Part shown: one piece after another, positions 23,056 through 30,899 of the stretch
Layout of the letters: the number at the start of each line of letters is the position of its first letter
Position numbering within the stretch: position 1 is the stretch's first letter
Origin: Planctomycetota bacterium
GTDB taxonomy: Bacteria; Planctomycetota; UBA1135; JADKAF01
Direction: 5' to 3'
Length of the DNA: 36,228 nt
Assembly (NCBI GenBank): GCA_016793245.1
Contig: JAEUHW010000116.1
Coordinates: 1 to 36,228, forward strand
The notes under the pieces: model-generated
What the model was told of the DNA's origin: nothing
Databases searched by the model: none
The model's input: only the letters and a program-made list of their open reading frames with translations
Program-made: the position numbers and the translations under genes

Positions 23056-24054
23056 TCAGCGCGACCCGCGCTCGGCGCGCGTGAGGCGCTCGAGCTGAAC
23101 CCGCGCGGGCGAGCCCGCGGGGGCGGTGGCGGCCCGCCGCTCGAGACCTTCGAGCAGGCTCTCGCCGCGGAGCTCGGCTTCGATGGCCAGCGCGCGCCGC
23201 AGGTGCTCATCGGAGCGGCGTTTCTCCAGCGCGGCGTCCGCGACCTTCGTCGCCAAGGCCGAGAACAGCGCTCGATCTCGCTCCTGGCGCTGCGCTCCGG
23301 CCGAGAGCTCGCGAGCGACGGCGAGCCAGGCCTCCAGCGGCTCGGGCGCGGCGAGCTCCGCGAGCAGCGGGAGCAAGCGCTCCAAGCTCGCGCCGCGGCC
23401 GGTGCCGCGCAGGAGCTCCGGCGCCGTGGGGCGAGCGAGGAAGCCGGGCGGATCCGCGGACCAGAGCGCGAGGACCAGCTCCTCGGCGGCCGGCTGTGGC
23501 ACGCGTGGGAGGAGCGCGCGCAATCGCGCCGCGTGCGTCGCGTGCTCGCGCAGCAGCTCCGCGCGGATCGGCTCGCGGTAGAGGCTCCAGAGCGGCGCGA
23601 AGAGCGCCGGCTCGTCGAGGCGGTCGGCGAGGAGCAGGGGGACGACGAGCGGGAGCGCTCGTTGGTTGCTCTCGGGGCGCGCCGCGCAGGTCGCGAGTGC
23701 CGCGAGGCGGGCCAGCACGGCGGAGCTCGGGAGTGCACGGGTGCGCGCGCGGTCCTCTTCCTCGCGCGTCCACGCGCCGCGGGCGACGAGCGAGTCGAGC
23801 GCGAGCAGCTCGGCGTAGAGCTCTTCGGCGACCTCGCTCGCACGCCAATCGGGCTCGTTGCGGGCGAACCAGAGCGTCTTCGGCTCCGCGCTCGGCGGGG
23901 GGCCCGGTTGCGGCGGCATGCGATCGCGCCGGCGCCGCTCCTCCAGGAGCTCGCGCTCGCGCGAAGACCCGAGCTCGCCCTGCTGCAGCGCGAGGTAGAT
24001 CACCACCAGCGCCGCCGCCGCGAGAGGCAAGAGCAACCAGATCGGCCGCAGCAT
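23056..24054 (-). CDS. Membrane-anchored helical protein of unknown function
   Basis: 332 residues. The N-terminus MLRPIWLLLPLAAAALVVIYLA is a single membrane anchor or uncleaved signal, followed by a charged stretch with Arg/Glu and Pro (about 30-65) and then a long Ala/Leu/Glu-rich helical region (about 75-320) that could be a helical-repeat fold; I see no catalytic or metal motif and do not recognise the family. The frame is open upstream to 24789, but that overlaps the methyltransferase gene on the other strand; the ATG at 24054 begins at the hydrophobic segment. It is divergent from the methyltransferase by 81 bases. The 152 bases before the next minus-strand gene show nothing clear beyond that gene's ribosome binding site. 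Confidence 0.65.
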   Translation of the reverse strand: MLRPIWLLLPLAAAALVVIYLALQQGELGSSRERELLEERRRRDRMPPQPGPPPSAEPKTLWFARNEPDWRASEVAEELYAELLALDSLVARGAWTREEEDRARTRALPSSAVLARLAALATCAARPESNQRALPLVVPLLLADRLDEPALFAPLWSLYREPIRAELLREHATHAARLRALLPRVPQPAAEELVLALWSADPPGFLARPTAPELLRGTGRGASLERLLPLLAELAAPEPLEAWLAVARELSAGAQRQERDRALFSALATKVADAALEKRRSDEHLRRALAIEAELRGESLLEGLERRAATAPAGSPARVQLERLTRAERGSR

Positions 24055-24135
24055 GCTGCGCAGCCTCGCCGCGCCGCGCGCCGCGCGCAAGACCTCCGCG
24101 CACGGGAGGGACGCGCACCTGCTACGCTCTCGGCC

Positions 24136-24855
24136 ATGAACTCCGAAGCGCTGCTGCCCGCGCTGCCATTCCCGTCCGAGCGAATCCAGACCGCGCGCGT
24201 CTCGATCGGCGGGCGCACGTTGCGGTTCCGTCATCTGCGCGAAGTGGATTCCCTCTTCGACACTCTCTCGCCCGCCGAGCTCTCCGACGAGAAGCTGCCC
24301 TACTACGGGGAGCTCTGGCCCGCGTCGATCGGATTGGCGCGCTGGATCGGGCGACGGCTCGAGCTCACCGGCAAGCGCGTCCTCGATCTCGGCTGCGGCG
24401 TCGCCGTGGGGGGGATCGCCGCCGCGCTGCGCGGTGCGCGTGTGACGCTCGCCGACTACTTCGAGGAAGCGCTGGCGTTCGCGCGCCACAACGCGGCGCT
24501 CAATGGCGCCGAGGGCGTCCGCACGCTCTGGCTCGATTGGCGCGACGCGAGCTTCCGCGAGCGCTTCGAGTACATCCTCGGCTGCGACGTGACTTACGAG
24601 GCGCGGCATCACGCGCCGATCCTCGACTTGATCGAACGCTGCCTCGAGCCGGGCGGCGCGGCCTGCTTCGCCGATCCGGGCCGGGTCACGCTCGAGCGCT
24701 TCGTCGACGCCGTGCGCACGCGCGGTCTCGATCTCCAGCGCGAGGAACTGGGTGTGCAGGAAGCCGGCGAGCGCGTGCGCGCGATCCACATACTTGTGGT
24801 GCGCTTCTCCGCGCGCGGCGGCGCGGCGCCGAGCGCCCGCTCGCTCCTGCCGTAA
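24136..24855 (+). CDS. SAM-dependent methyltransferase, METTL20/lysine methyltransferase-like
   Basis: 239 residues of class I methyltransferase fold. An N-terminal beta segment (RTLRFRHLREVDSLFD) precedes the family hallmark PYYGELWPASIGLARWI (55-71); SAM-binding motif I is VLDLGCGVAVGG (82-93), followed by the acidic end of strand 2 (VTLADYFEEAL) and YILGCDVTYEARHH. The P-x-x-ELWP-S-x-x-LA block is shared with METTL20-type enzymes that methylate lysines on electron-transfer flavoprotein beta, and with PrmA-like protein methyltransferases; the target here is unproven. No ribosome binding site precedes the ATG. A TACGCT box at 24123-24128, 7 bases before the start codon, would give a leaderless or nearly leaderless message. 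Confidence 0.85.
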   Translation: MNSEALLPALPFPSERIQTARVSIGGRTLRFRHLREVDSLFDTLSPAELSDEKLPYYGELWPASIGLARWIGRRLELTGKRVLDLGCGVAVGGIAAALRGARVTLADYFEEALAFARHNAALNGAEGVRTLWLDWRDASFRERFEYILGCDVTYEARHHAPILDLIERCLEPGGAACFADPGRVTLERFVDAVRTRGLDLQREELGVQEAGERVRAIHILVVRFSARGGAAPSARSLLP

Positions 24856-24928
24856 CCCGCCGGCCGGATCGATCGTCGCGCGCTCCGCTCGCGCGCTCGA
24901 TCGCGCGATCGCCAGACGGCGCGATCCG

Positions 24929-24950
24929 GCGCCGTGGTTTCACACGGCGC
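24929..24950. terminator. Hairpin enclosing the mqnE stop codon, between convergent genes
   Basis: Arms GCGCCGTG (24929-24936) and CACGGCGC (24943-24950) pair perfectly, and the 6-base loop holds the mqnE stop codon. A 19-base direct repeat starting GCGCGCTCGATCG lies at 24891-24909 and 24947-24965, the second copy inside the mqnE 3' end. The gap from the methyltransferase stop is 84 bases. It may serve as a two-way transcript end. Confidence 0.5.
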
Positions 24951-26133
24951 GCTCGATCGCGCGATAAATCGTGTCGCGCTCTACCGGCTCGCGCCCGGCG
25001 TCGCGGATGAAGCGCTCGAGCTGCGCTCGGGAGAGCGCCTGCGGCGTAAGAGCTCCGGCGTCGTGATAGATGCGCTCCTCGCTCACCGTGCCGTCGAGGT
25101 CGCTCGCGCCGTAGGTGAGCGCGAGCTGCGCCATCGGCAACCCGAGCATGATCCAGTACGCCTTCACGTGCGGGAAGTTGTCGAGGTAGAGGCGCGAGAC
25201 GGCGACGTTGCGCAAGTCCTCCCAGCCCGTCGGCTCGGGGAGGTAATCCATCTCGGTGTTCTTCGGATGGAAGGAGAGGGCGATGAACGCTTGGAAGCCG
25301 TTCGTCTCGTCCTGCAGCGCCCGCAGGCGGCCGAGGTGATCGATGCGCTCCTCCAGCGTCTCGATGTGGCCGTAGAGCATCGTCGCGTTGGTGAATAGTC
25401 CGGCGCGATGCGCTTCGCGCGCGATCTCGAGCCAGCGCTCTCCGTCGATCTTCAGCTTGAAGACCTCGTCGTGCACGCGCTGCGCGAAGATCTCGGCGCC
25501 GCCGCCCGGCAGCGAGCCGAGTCCGGCTTCCTTCAGCTCGGCGAAGACCTCGGGCAAGGGCTTCCGCGCGAGCTTCTGGATCTGGTGGATCTCCACCATC
25601 GTGAAGGCCTTGATGTGGATCGAAGGCCGCGCCGCCTTCACCGCGCGCAGGATGTCGAGGTAATAGGAGTAGGGGAGCTTCGGATGCACGCCGGCCACCA
25701 TGTGCACCTCGGTGATCGGCTCGTGCAGGCGCTCCTCGATCTTCCGCGCGACCTCTTTCGGCGTCATCGCGTACGCGCCCTCCTGTCCGGGCAGGCGCTG
25801 GAACGCGCAGAAGCGGCAGAGTTTGTTGCAGATGTTCGTGTAGTTGATGTGCTGGTTGACGTTGAAGAAGACGCGCCGACCGTGGCGGCGCAGCGCGACG
25901 TACTCCGCCATCGCGCCGACGGTGGGGAGCTCCTTCGTCGCGTAGAGCGCGAGGCCTTCCTCGGGGCTCAAGCGCTCGCCGGCGCGCACGCGCTCCCAGA
26001 TCGAGAGGAGGCCCGCGCGCTGCGCTTGGCGGTCGATCAAGCGCGCGCGATGCGCGAGCAAGGCGGGGGCCGCTACGTGCGACGCCTGCAGTGGGACGAG
26101 GGGCTGGACGAGCGGCTGGACGAGCTGGCTCAT
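24940..26133 (-). CDS. mqnE: Aminodeoxyfutalosine synthase
   Basis: 397 residues, radical SAM enzyme of the futalosine route to menaquinone; it joins chorismate-derived 3-enolpyruvylbenzoate with adenosine from SAM to give aminofutalosine. The CX3CX2C cluster is C102, C106, C109 (CNKLCRFC) in the context INYTNICNKLCRFCAF. Further family blocks: TEVHMVAGVHPKLPYSYYLD, LGSLPGGGAEIF, TNATMLYGHIET, HVKAYWIMLG and DLDGTVSEERI, all in the MqnE order and separating it from MqnC. The first dozen codons hold a small tandem repeat (VQPLVQPLV). The start at 26133 overlaps the mqnC stop by ATGA, so it is translationally coupled to mqnC and second in the operon. Its stop lies in a hairpin loop. Confidence 0.95.
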   Translation of the reverse strand: MSQLVQPLVQPLVPLQASHVAAPALLAHRARLIDRQAQRAGLLSIWERVRAGERLSPEEGLALYATKELPTVGAMAEYVALRRHGRRVFFNVNQHINYTNICNKLCRFCAFQRLPGQEGAYAMTPKEVARKIEERLHEPITEVHMVAGVHPKLPYSYYLDILRAVKAARPSIHIKAFTMVEIHQIQKLARKPLPEVFAELKEAGLGSLPGGGAEIFAQRVHDEVFKLKIDGERWLEIAREAHRAGLFTNATMLYGHIETLEERIDHLGRLRALQDETNGFQAFIALSFHPKNTEMDYLPEPTGWEDLRNVAVSRLYLDNFPHVKAYWIMLGLPMAQLALTYGASDLDGTVSEERIYHDAGALTPQALSRAQLERFIRDAGREPVERDTIYRAIERAV

Positions 26134-27260
26134 GCGGTCTGCATCTCCGCCTGGGGGTCCAGGATCTCGTAGAAGAAGTTGCGGCGCTTCGGCGTGAAGC
26201 CGGCCTCGGCGATGTTGCGCTCGATCTCTTCGAGCGAGGTCAGCTTCATGCAGCCCGCCGCGGAGACGACGTTCTCCTCCATCATCCCGCCGCCGAAGTC
26301 GTTGACACCGTAGCGCAGCGACATCTGCGCGGCTTCGATGCCCTGCGTGACGTAGGAGGCCTGGATGTTCGGGATGTTGTCGAGGTAGATGCGCGCGATC
26401 GCCACGGTGCGGAGATACTCCGCGGGCGTCGTCATCTCTCCGCCCGGCCCGTACTCGTGCGCGCGATCCATCGCGGCGGCGAGCGGGGTTCCGCCCTTCT
26501 GGAAGTTCCAGCAGGCGAACGCGGTGAAGCCGCCGGTCTCGTCCTGGAGATCGCGGAGACGCCGCAGGTGCTCGACGCGCTCGGCCAGCGTCTCGAAGTG
26601 CCCGTACATCATCGTCGCGGTCGTGCGCAGTCCGAGGCGATGCGCGTGGCGCGAGACGTCGATCCACTCGTCGGCCGTGCACTTCTTCGGCGCGATGATC
26701 TTCCGCACGCGGTCGGAGAGGATCTCGGCGCCGCCGCCGGGGATGGAGTCCAGGCCGGCGTCGATCAGCGTCTGGAGGACCGATTCCACGCTGCACTTGC
26801 CGAGCTTTGCGAGATGGTGGATCTCGGGCGGCGACATCGCGTGGAGGTGCACTCCCGGGAAGCGCTGCTTCAGGTCGCGGAGGAGCTCCGCGAACCAGTC
26901 GACCTTCAGGTAGGGATGGTGCCCGCCCTGCATGAGCACCAGCACGCCGCCCAGATCGACGAGCTCCTGCACCTTCGCGTAGATCGTCTCGCGCGGAAGC
27001 ACGTAGCTCTCTTCGTGACCGGGTCGGCGGTAGAACGCGCAGAACCCGCAGTCCGTCACGCACACGTTCGTCGGGTTCACGTTGCGATCGACGATGTAGG
27101 TGACGAGCGGCTCCGGATGGAGCCGCCAGCGCACGTGATCCGCCAGGGCGCCGAGCGTCGAGAGGTCGGCGCTCTCGAAGAGCAGCAGGGCTTCGTCGTC
27201 GTCGATGCGCCGATCGGCGAGCACCTTCTCGGTGATCGCCTCGATGCGGGAATCGTGCAT
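26130..27260 (-). CDS. mqnC: Cyclic dehypoxanthine futalosine synthase
   Basis: 376 residues, radical SAM enzyme that cyclises dehypoxanthine futalosine in menaquinone biosynthesis. The cluster cysteines are C67, C71 and C74 (CVTDCGFC) in the MqnC-type context NPTNVCVTDCGFCAFYRRPG. Later blocks follow MqnC: VLMQGGHHPYLKVDWF, LHAMSPPEIHHLAK, LDSIPGGGAEILSDRVR, TTATMMYGHFET, NIQASYVTQG and VNDFGGGMMEENVVSAAG. The ATG at 27260 gives the family N-terminus; no clear ribosome binding site is present. It overlaps mqnE by four bases, so both steps are made from one message. The other futalosine-pathway genes (mqnA, mqnB, mqnD) are not in the window. Confidence 0.95.
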   Translation of the reverse strand: MHDSRIEAITEKVLADRRIDDDEALLLFESADLSTLGALADHVRWRLHPEPLVTYIVDRNVNPTNVCVTDCGFCAFYRRPGHEESYVLPRETIYAKVQELVDLGGVLVLMQGGHHPYLKVDWFAELLRDLKQRFPGVHLHAMSPPEIHHLAKLGKCSVESVLQTLIDAGLDSIPGGGAEILSDRVRKIIAPKKCTADEWIDVSRHAHRLGLRTTATMMYGHFETLAERVEHLRRLRDLQDETGGFTAFACWNFQKGGTPLAAAMDRAHEYGPGGEMTTPAEYLRTVAIARIYLDNIPNIQASYVTQGIEAAQMSLRYGVNDFGGGMMEENVVSAAGCMKLTSLEEIERNIAEAGFTPKRRNFFYEILDPQAEMQTA

Positions 27261-27377
27261 GCCGGGTGCGGAGCGAGGAGGGAGTGCGCGGTGCGAGGAG
27301 GCGCGCCGCGGCGGCTCGGACGAGCCGCGGGAGCGATAGGTTAGCCCGAGCGTCGCTTCGAGCGCACGCCAAGAGCT

Positions 27378-27413
27378 GCGGCCGCGCAGTCCTCTGCAGG
27401 ACCGTGCGGCCGC
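27378..27413 (-). terminator. Long hairpin downstream of the membrane coiled-coil gene
   Basis: Two GCGGCCGC octamers (27378-27385 and 27406-27413), each self-complementary, flank further pairing (AGTCCT with AGGACC-type arms) for a stem of about 16 bp with one mismatch and one wobble. It lies 48-83 bases past the gene's stop on the minus strand and about 120 bases before mqnC. No T-run follows. The rest of the 200-base gap shows nothing else clear. Confidence 0.5.
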
Positions 27414-27460
27414 GTGTCGCGGGGCGCGCGGCGCTCTCGGCCGCGCTCGCCGTGGAGCTC

Positions 27461-28687
27461 TCAGCCCTTCATCTGGCGCAGGCGCGCGATGGCACTCGCG
27501 ACGGCGGCAGTGGGCTCGCTTTCCCCCTGGCCCGCCGCGGGCGCGGCAGCGGCCGGCGCGGTGGCGGCAGCGGCCATGGCCGCGAGGGCGCTCGCCGGCG
27601 ACGGTGTCGACGGCGAGGCCGAGGTCGAGGCCGAGGTCGCCGCGGCGCGCGGGGCGCTCTTGATCTCGCGCTCGATCTGCTCGCAGCGCCGGAGCACTTC
27701 GCGGAGGTCCTGCTTCAGCTCGGCGACCTGCGGCGCGGCGGCGCTGCTCTTGCCGGCGAGCTCCTCGATCGACTTGCCGAGCTCGCCGCGCGTGCGCTCG
27801 AGCTCCTGCTTCAGGTGCTCGAGGACCGCGCCATCGCTCTTGCCGCCCTTCGCGAGCTGCTTCTCGACTTGCGAGGCCAAGGCGTCCATGCGCTCTTGCG
27901 TGCGCGAGACGGTCTTCTCCGCTTGGTTCCGCATCTCCTGCGCCAGCGTGGAGGTGCGCTCGTGCAGGAGGCGCTCCAAGCTCTCGCGGAGCTGCGGCGC
28001 CAGATCGGCGACCGAGGTCCCGCCCAGGCCTTCGCCGACCTGATGGTGCACTTCGAGCACGCGCCGGTGCGTCTCCTCGAGGGTGCGCTTGATCGTGTCG
28101 ATCTTGATCTCGGCGTCGCGGATGAAGGTCGCGCTGCGCGAGCTCTCCTCTCGTTCGCCCTCGCGGCAGGCCATGAGCGTGCGCACGTTCTCGTCCACGT
28201 TCGACCAGAGCTGCAGCGACTCCTCGTGGATCGCGCCCGAGGTCGCCGCGCGCAGCGCGCGCTTCGTGCGGGCGCTCTGGGTCGCGTCGAGGTCGTCGAT
28301 GCGATGGCTCAGCGCCGTGAAGGAGCGCAGCACGAGCGAGCAAGCGCAGAGCACGAGCCCGGTGAAGACGAAACCGCCGGGGCTGAGCCCGATGTCGGTC
28401 AGCGCGCCGACGCGCCCGGTGTAGCCGAGCTCGCGCCCGAGCACGAGGCCGAGGCCCATCACCACGAAGGTCCCGCCGAGGCCGAGGATCAGCAGCGCCC
28501 CGCGCTGCGTCTCGCCGCTGTCCATCGGCGCCGCCGACGACTCGATGGCTTCGCCGCGTTCGCTCTCGGGCTCGCCCGCTTCCGGGGCGCTGCCCTCGGC
28601 TGCTTCGCGTTCTTCGAGCACTTGCTCGAGTTGCTCGACCGCGTTCGCGCGCTTGCTCGCGCCCTTCCCTCGCCTCGCCAGAGCCAT
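27461..28687 (-). CDS. Two-helix membrane protein with long coiled coil, unknown function
   Basis: 408 residues. A charged, Glu-rich N-terminal segment (about 1-60), two transmembrane helices (about 64-84 and 103-121) and a long charged coiled-coil region (about 150-330, with heptads rich in Leu, Glu and Arg) are followed by an Ala/Pro/Ser-rich linker (about 335-390) and a short basic end (AIARLRQMKG). The layout resembles proteins that anchor at the membrane and reach into the cytoplasm through a coiled coil, as in chemoreceptor-like or MscS-adjacent helical proteins, but I recognise no family domain and would not name one. It is divergent from ptsI. The ATG at 28687 opens the frame at a basic start. 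Confidence 0.75.
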   Translation of the reverse strand: MALARRGKGASKRANAVEQLEQVLEEREAAEGSAPEAGEPESERGEAIESSAAPMDSGETQRGALLILGLGGTFVVMGLGLVLGRELGYTGRVGALTDIGLSPGGFVFTGLVLCACSLVLRSFTALSHRIDDLDATQSARTKRALRAATSGAIHEESLQLWSNVDENVRTLMACREGEREESSRSATFIRDAEIKIDTIKRTLEETHRRVLEVHHQVGEGLGGTSVADLAPQLRESLERLLHERTSTLAQEMRNQAEKTVSRTQERMDALASQVEKQLAKGGKSDGAVLEHLKQELERTRGELGKSIEELAGKSSAAAPQVAELKQDLREVLRRCEQIEREIKSAPRAAATSASTSASPSTPSPASALAAMAAAATAPAAAAPAAGQGESEPTAAVASAIARLRQMKG

Positions 28688-28810
28688 GTGCCGGATCCTC
28701 TTCCGCGTTCCGCGCTCGCCGGAGCTGGTTCCCGCTCACGCCGGAACCCGGGTCCTCTATCGGGTGGAGGGGGCTCGCGGGTGTAGCGGCTCCTCGCGCG
28801 GCTCCGCTCC

Positions 28811-28839
28811 TTGCCTCGTCCGCGCGGCACGACTACTCT
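28811..28839 (+). promoter_or_regulatory. Candidate sigma-70-type promoter for ptsI
   Basis: TTGCCT (28811-28816) and TACTCT (28834-28839) are separated by exactly 17 bases, matching TTGACA at 4 and TATAAT at 3 of 6 positions. Transcription would start near 28846, giving a leader of roughly 35 bases before the GTG start of ptsI. GGAGGGG at 28856-28862 lies in that leader, about 19 bases from the start, which is longer than usual. Confidence 0.4.
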
Positions 28840-28881
28840 CTCCAGCCCTTTTTCCGGAGGGGCAGCGGATCCCGCACCCTG

Positions 28882-30666
28882 GTGAGCTCGACGATCAGAC
28901 AAGGCACTCCCGTCTCGCCCGGCATGGTCGCAGGCCGGGTCTTCCTCGCCGACATCGGCCTCGAGGAAGTCGAGAGCTGGACCGTTCGCTCGGAGGACGT
29001 CGAGGAAGAGATCCAGAAGCTCGTCCGCGCCATCGCGGACGCCGTGGCGCAGCTCCGCGATTCGCGGGACCGCGTGCTCCACGCCGCGGGGGAAGCCGAT
29101 GCGCGGATCTTCGACTTCCACGCGCACCTCCTCGAGGACCCCTCCGCGCTGGAGGCGATGAGGGCTTGGATCCGCGAGGAGCGGCTCTCGGCCGAAGCCG
29201 CGGTGGTGCGCTTCACCGAGGCCTCGGTACAGCGCTTCAAGGCGCTGGACCCCGAGGATCTGCGCTCGGTCGGATCGGACATCCAGGACGCGTTCCGGCG
29301 CGTGCGCTCTTCGCTGCAGCGCATCGAGCGCGAGGGTCTGCGGACCGGGCCTGGTGAAGGCGTGATCCTCGTCGCGGAGAACTTGACTCCGTCCCTCACC
29401 ACGATGCTGCCGCGCGAGCGCGTGCTCGCGATCGTGACCGAGCGCGGCGGCAAGTTCTCGCATGGCGCCGTGCTCGTGCGCTCGCTCAACATCCCGACGG
29501 TGATCGGCGTTCGCGGCATCGCGAAGGACCTCTCCGCCGGCGACGAGATCCTGGTCGACGGCGAAGAGGGCACGATCGAGATGCGCCCCGACGCGCCGCG
29601 GCGGCGGGTCTTCCTCGAGGAGAAGCAGCGCTACGACGACCTCCAGGCCGCGATGGCGCGCACGGCGCACCGCGAGGCGCGCACCAAGGACGGCGAGCGC
29701 ATCCAGATCCTGGTGAACATCGAGAGCCTGCGCGAGCTCTCCACCTTCGATCCCGGCATCTGCGACGGCGTCGGGCTCTGTCGCACCGAGTTCATCTATC
29801 AGGAGCGGCGCGAGTTCCCCTCGGAGGACGAGCAGGTCCACATCTACTCCAGCATCCTGGAGACGATGCAGGGCCGGCCGGTCGTCTTCCGCACGCTCGA
29901 TGTCGGCAACGACAAGCGCCTGCCCTTCTTCTCGATGCCGCAGGAGGCGAACCCCGCGCTCGGCTGGCGCGGGCTGCGCATCTCCCTGCATTGGCGCGAC
30001 CTCTTCCTCGTGCAGCTCCGCGCGCTGCTCCGCGCCGCGGCGAATGGGCCGGCGCGCATCCTGCTGCCGATGGTCACGACGCCGGAGGAAGTGCACGAGG
30101 TGCGCGCGCTCCTCGCGCAGGTCGAGAGCGATCTGGAGCAGGAGGGCGTGCCCTTCGGGCGCAAGGTGCCGCTCGGCGTGATGATCGAGGTTCCCGCGGC
30201 GATCTACGGTCTGCCGCTCTATGCGCCTTGGGTGAACTTCCTCTCGATCGGCACGAACGATCTCGTGCAGTACCTGTTGGCCGTCGACCGCGACAACAAG
30301 TGGGTGGCCTCGATGTACGAGCCCTACCACCCGGTGATCCTGCGCGCTCTCGACGACATCCTGCGCGCGGCCGCGGAGCACGACCTGCCGATCTCCGTCT
30401 GCGGCGAGATGGCCGGCATGGTCGACAGCGCCCTCGTGCTGGCGGCGCTGGGGCTGCGCTCCTTCAGCATCGCCCCGCGCTTCATCCCCGAGATCAAGCT
30501 GATCGTGAATCAGGTGAAGGCCTCGGAGCTCGCCGATCTGCGCGAGGCGATCCTCGCGCGGACCACGCCCGGCGACGTGCGGATCTTCCTCGAGACCTTG
30601 ATCGAGGGTTTGCGCATCGCGGCGCTCGAGGATCTCGGTCCGCGCTCCGGGGATGCGCCCCGCTGA
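28882..30666 (+). CDS. ptsI: Phosphoenolpyruvate-protein phosphotransferase (PTS enzyme I)
   Basis: 594 residues. Enzyme I takes phosphate from PEP on an active-site His and hands it to HPr. Seen here: N-terminal PVSPGMVAGRVF (10-21); the phospho-His loop GGKFSHGAVLVRS with H194, where most enzymes I read SHTAI; the PEP-binding GLCRTEFIY with R301; VMIEVPAA with E436 and GTNDLVQY with D460 as magnesium ligands; and the catalytic C507 in SVCGEMAGM. Length is normal. The start is a GTG, chosen because it gives the family N-terminus. No HPr, EIIA or EII genes are in the window, so it may serve a regulatory nitrogen- or carbon-type PTS assembled from elsewhere in the genome. It stands divergent to the membrane coiled-coil gene. 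Confidence 0.95.
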   Translation: MSSTIRQGTPVSPGMVAGRVFLADIGLEEVESWTVRSEDVEEEIQKLVRAIADAVAQLRDSRDRVLHAAGEADARIFDFHAHLLEDPSALEAMRAWIREERLSAEAAVVRFTEASVQRFKALDPEDLRSVGSDIQDAFRRVRSSLQRIEREGLRTGPGEGVILVAENLTPSLTTMLPRERVLAIVTERGGKFSHGAVLVRSLNIPTVIGVRGIAKDLSAGDEILVDGEEGTIEMRPDAPRRRVFLEEKQRYDDLQAAMARTAHREARTKDGERIQILVNIESLRELSTFDPGICDGVGLCRTEFIYQERREFPSEDEQVHIYSSILETMQGRPVVFRTLDVGNDKRLPFFSMPQEANPALGWRGLRISLHWRDLFLVQLRALLRAAANGPARILLPMVTTPEEVHEVRALLAQVESDLEQEGVPFGRKVPLGVMIEVPAAIYGLPLYAPWVNFLSIGTNDLVQYLLAVDRDNKWVASMYEPYHPVILRALDDILRAAAEHDLPISVCGEMAGMVDSALVLAALGLRSFSIAPRFIPEIKLIVNQVKASELADLREAILARTTPGDVRIFLETLIEGLRIAALEDLGPRSGDAPR

Positions 30667-30899
30667 GCTTCGGCGGCCCGACGCTCGCCCCTCGTTCGTG
30701 TAGGAATTCGCACTCGAGCGCCGATCCTTTGTTGCACGCGGCGGCACCTGGCGTTGAAGTGTGCCCCTCGGCGCGTCTGCGACCTCTCTCGAAGCCGCAG
30801 GCCGAGAACGCGCATCGTTCCATCGCGCTCCGGAGATCGGGCTCCGGATGACGGTGGTGTCGCGTGCCGAGAGAGACGAACGCAGGAGTGTGATCGCCG

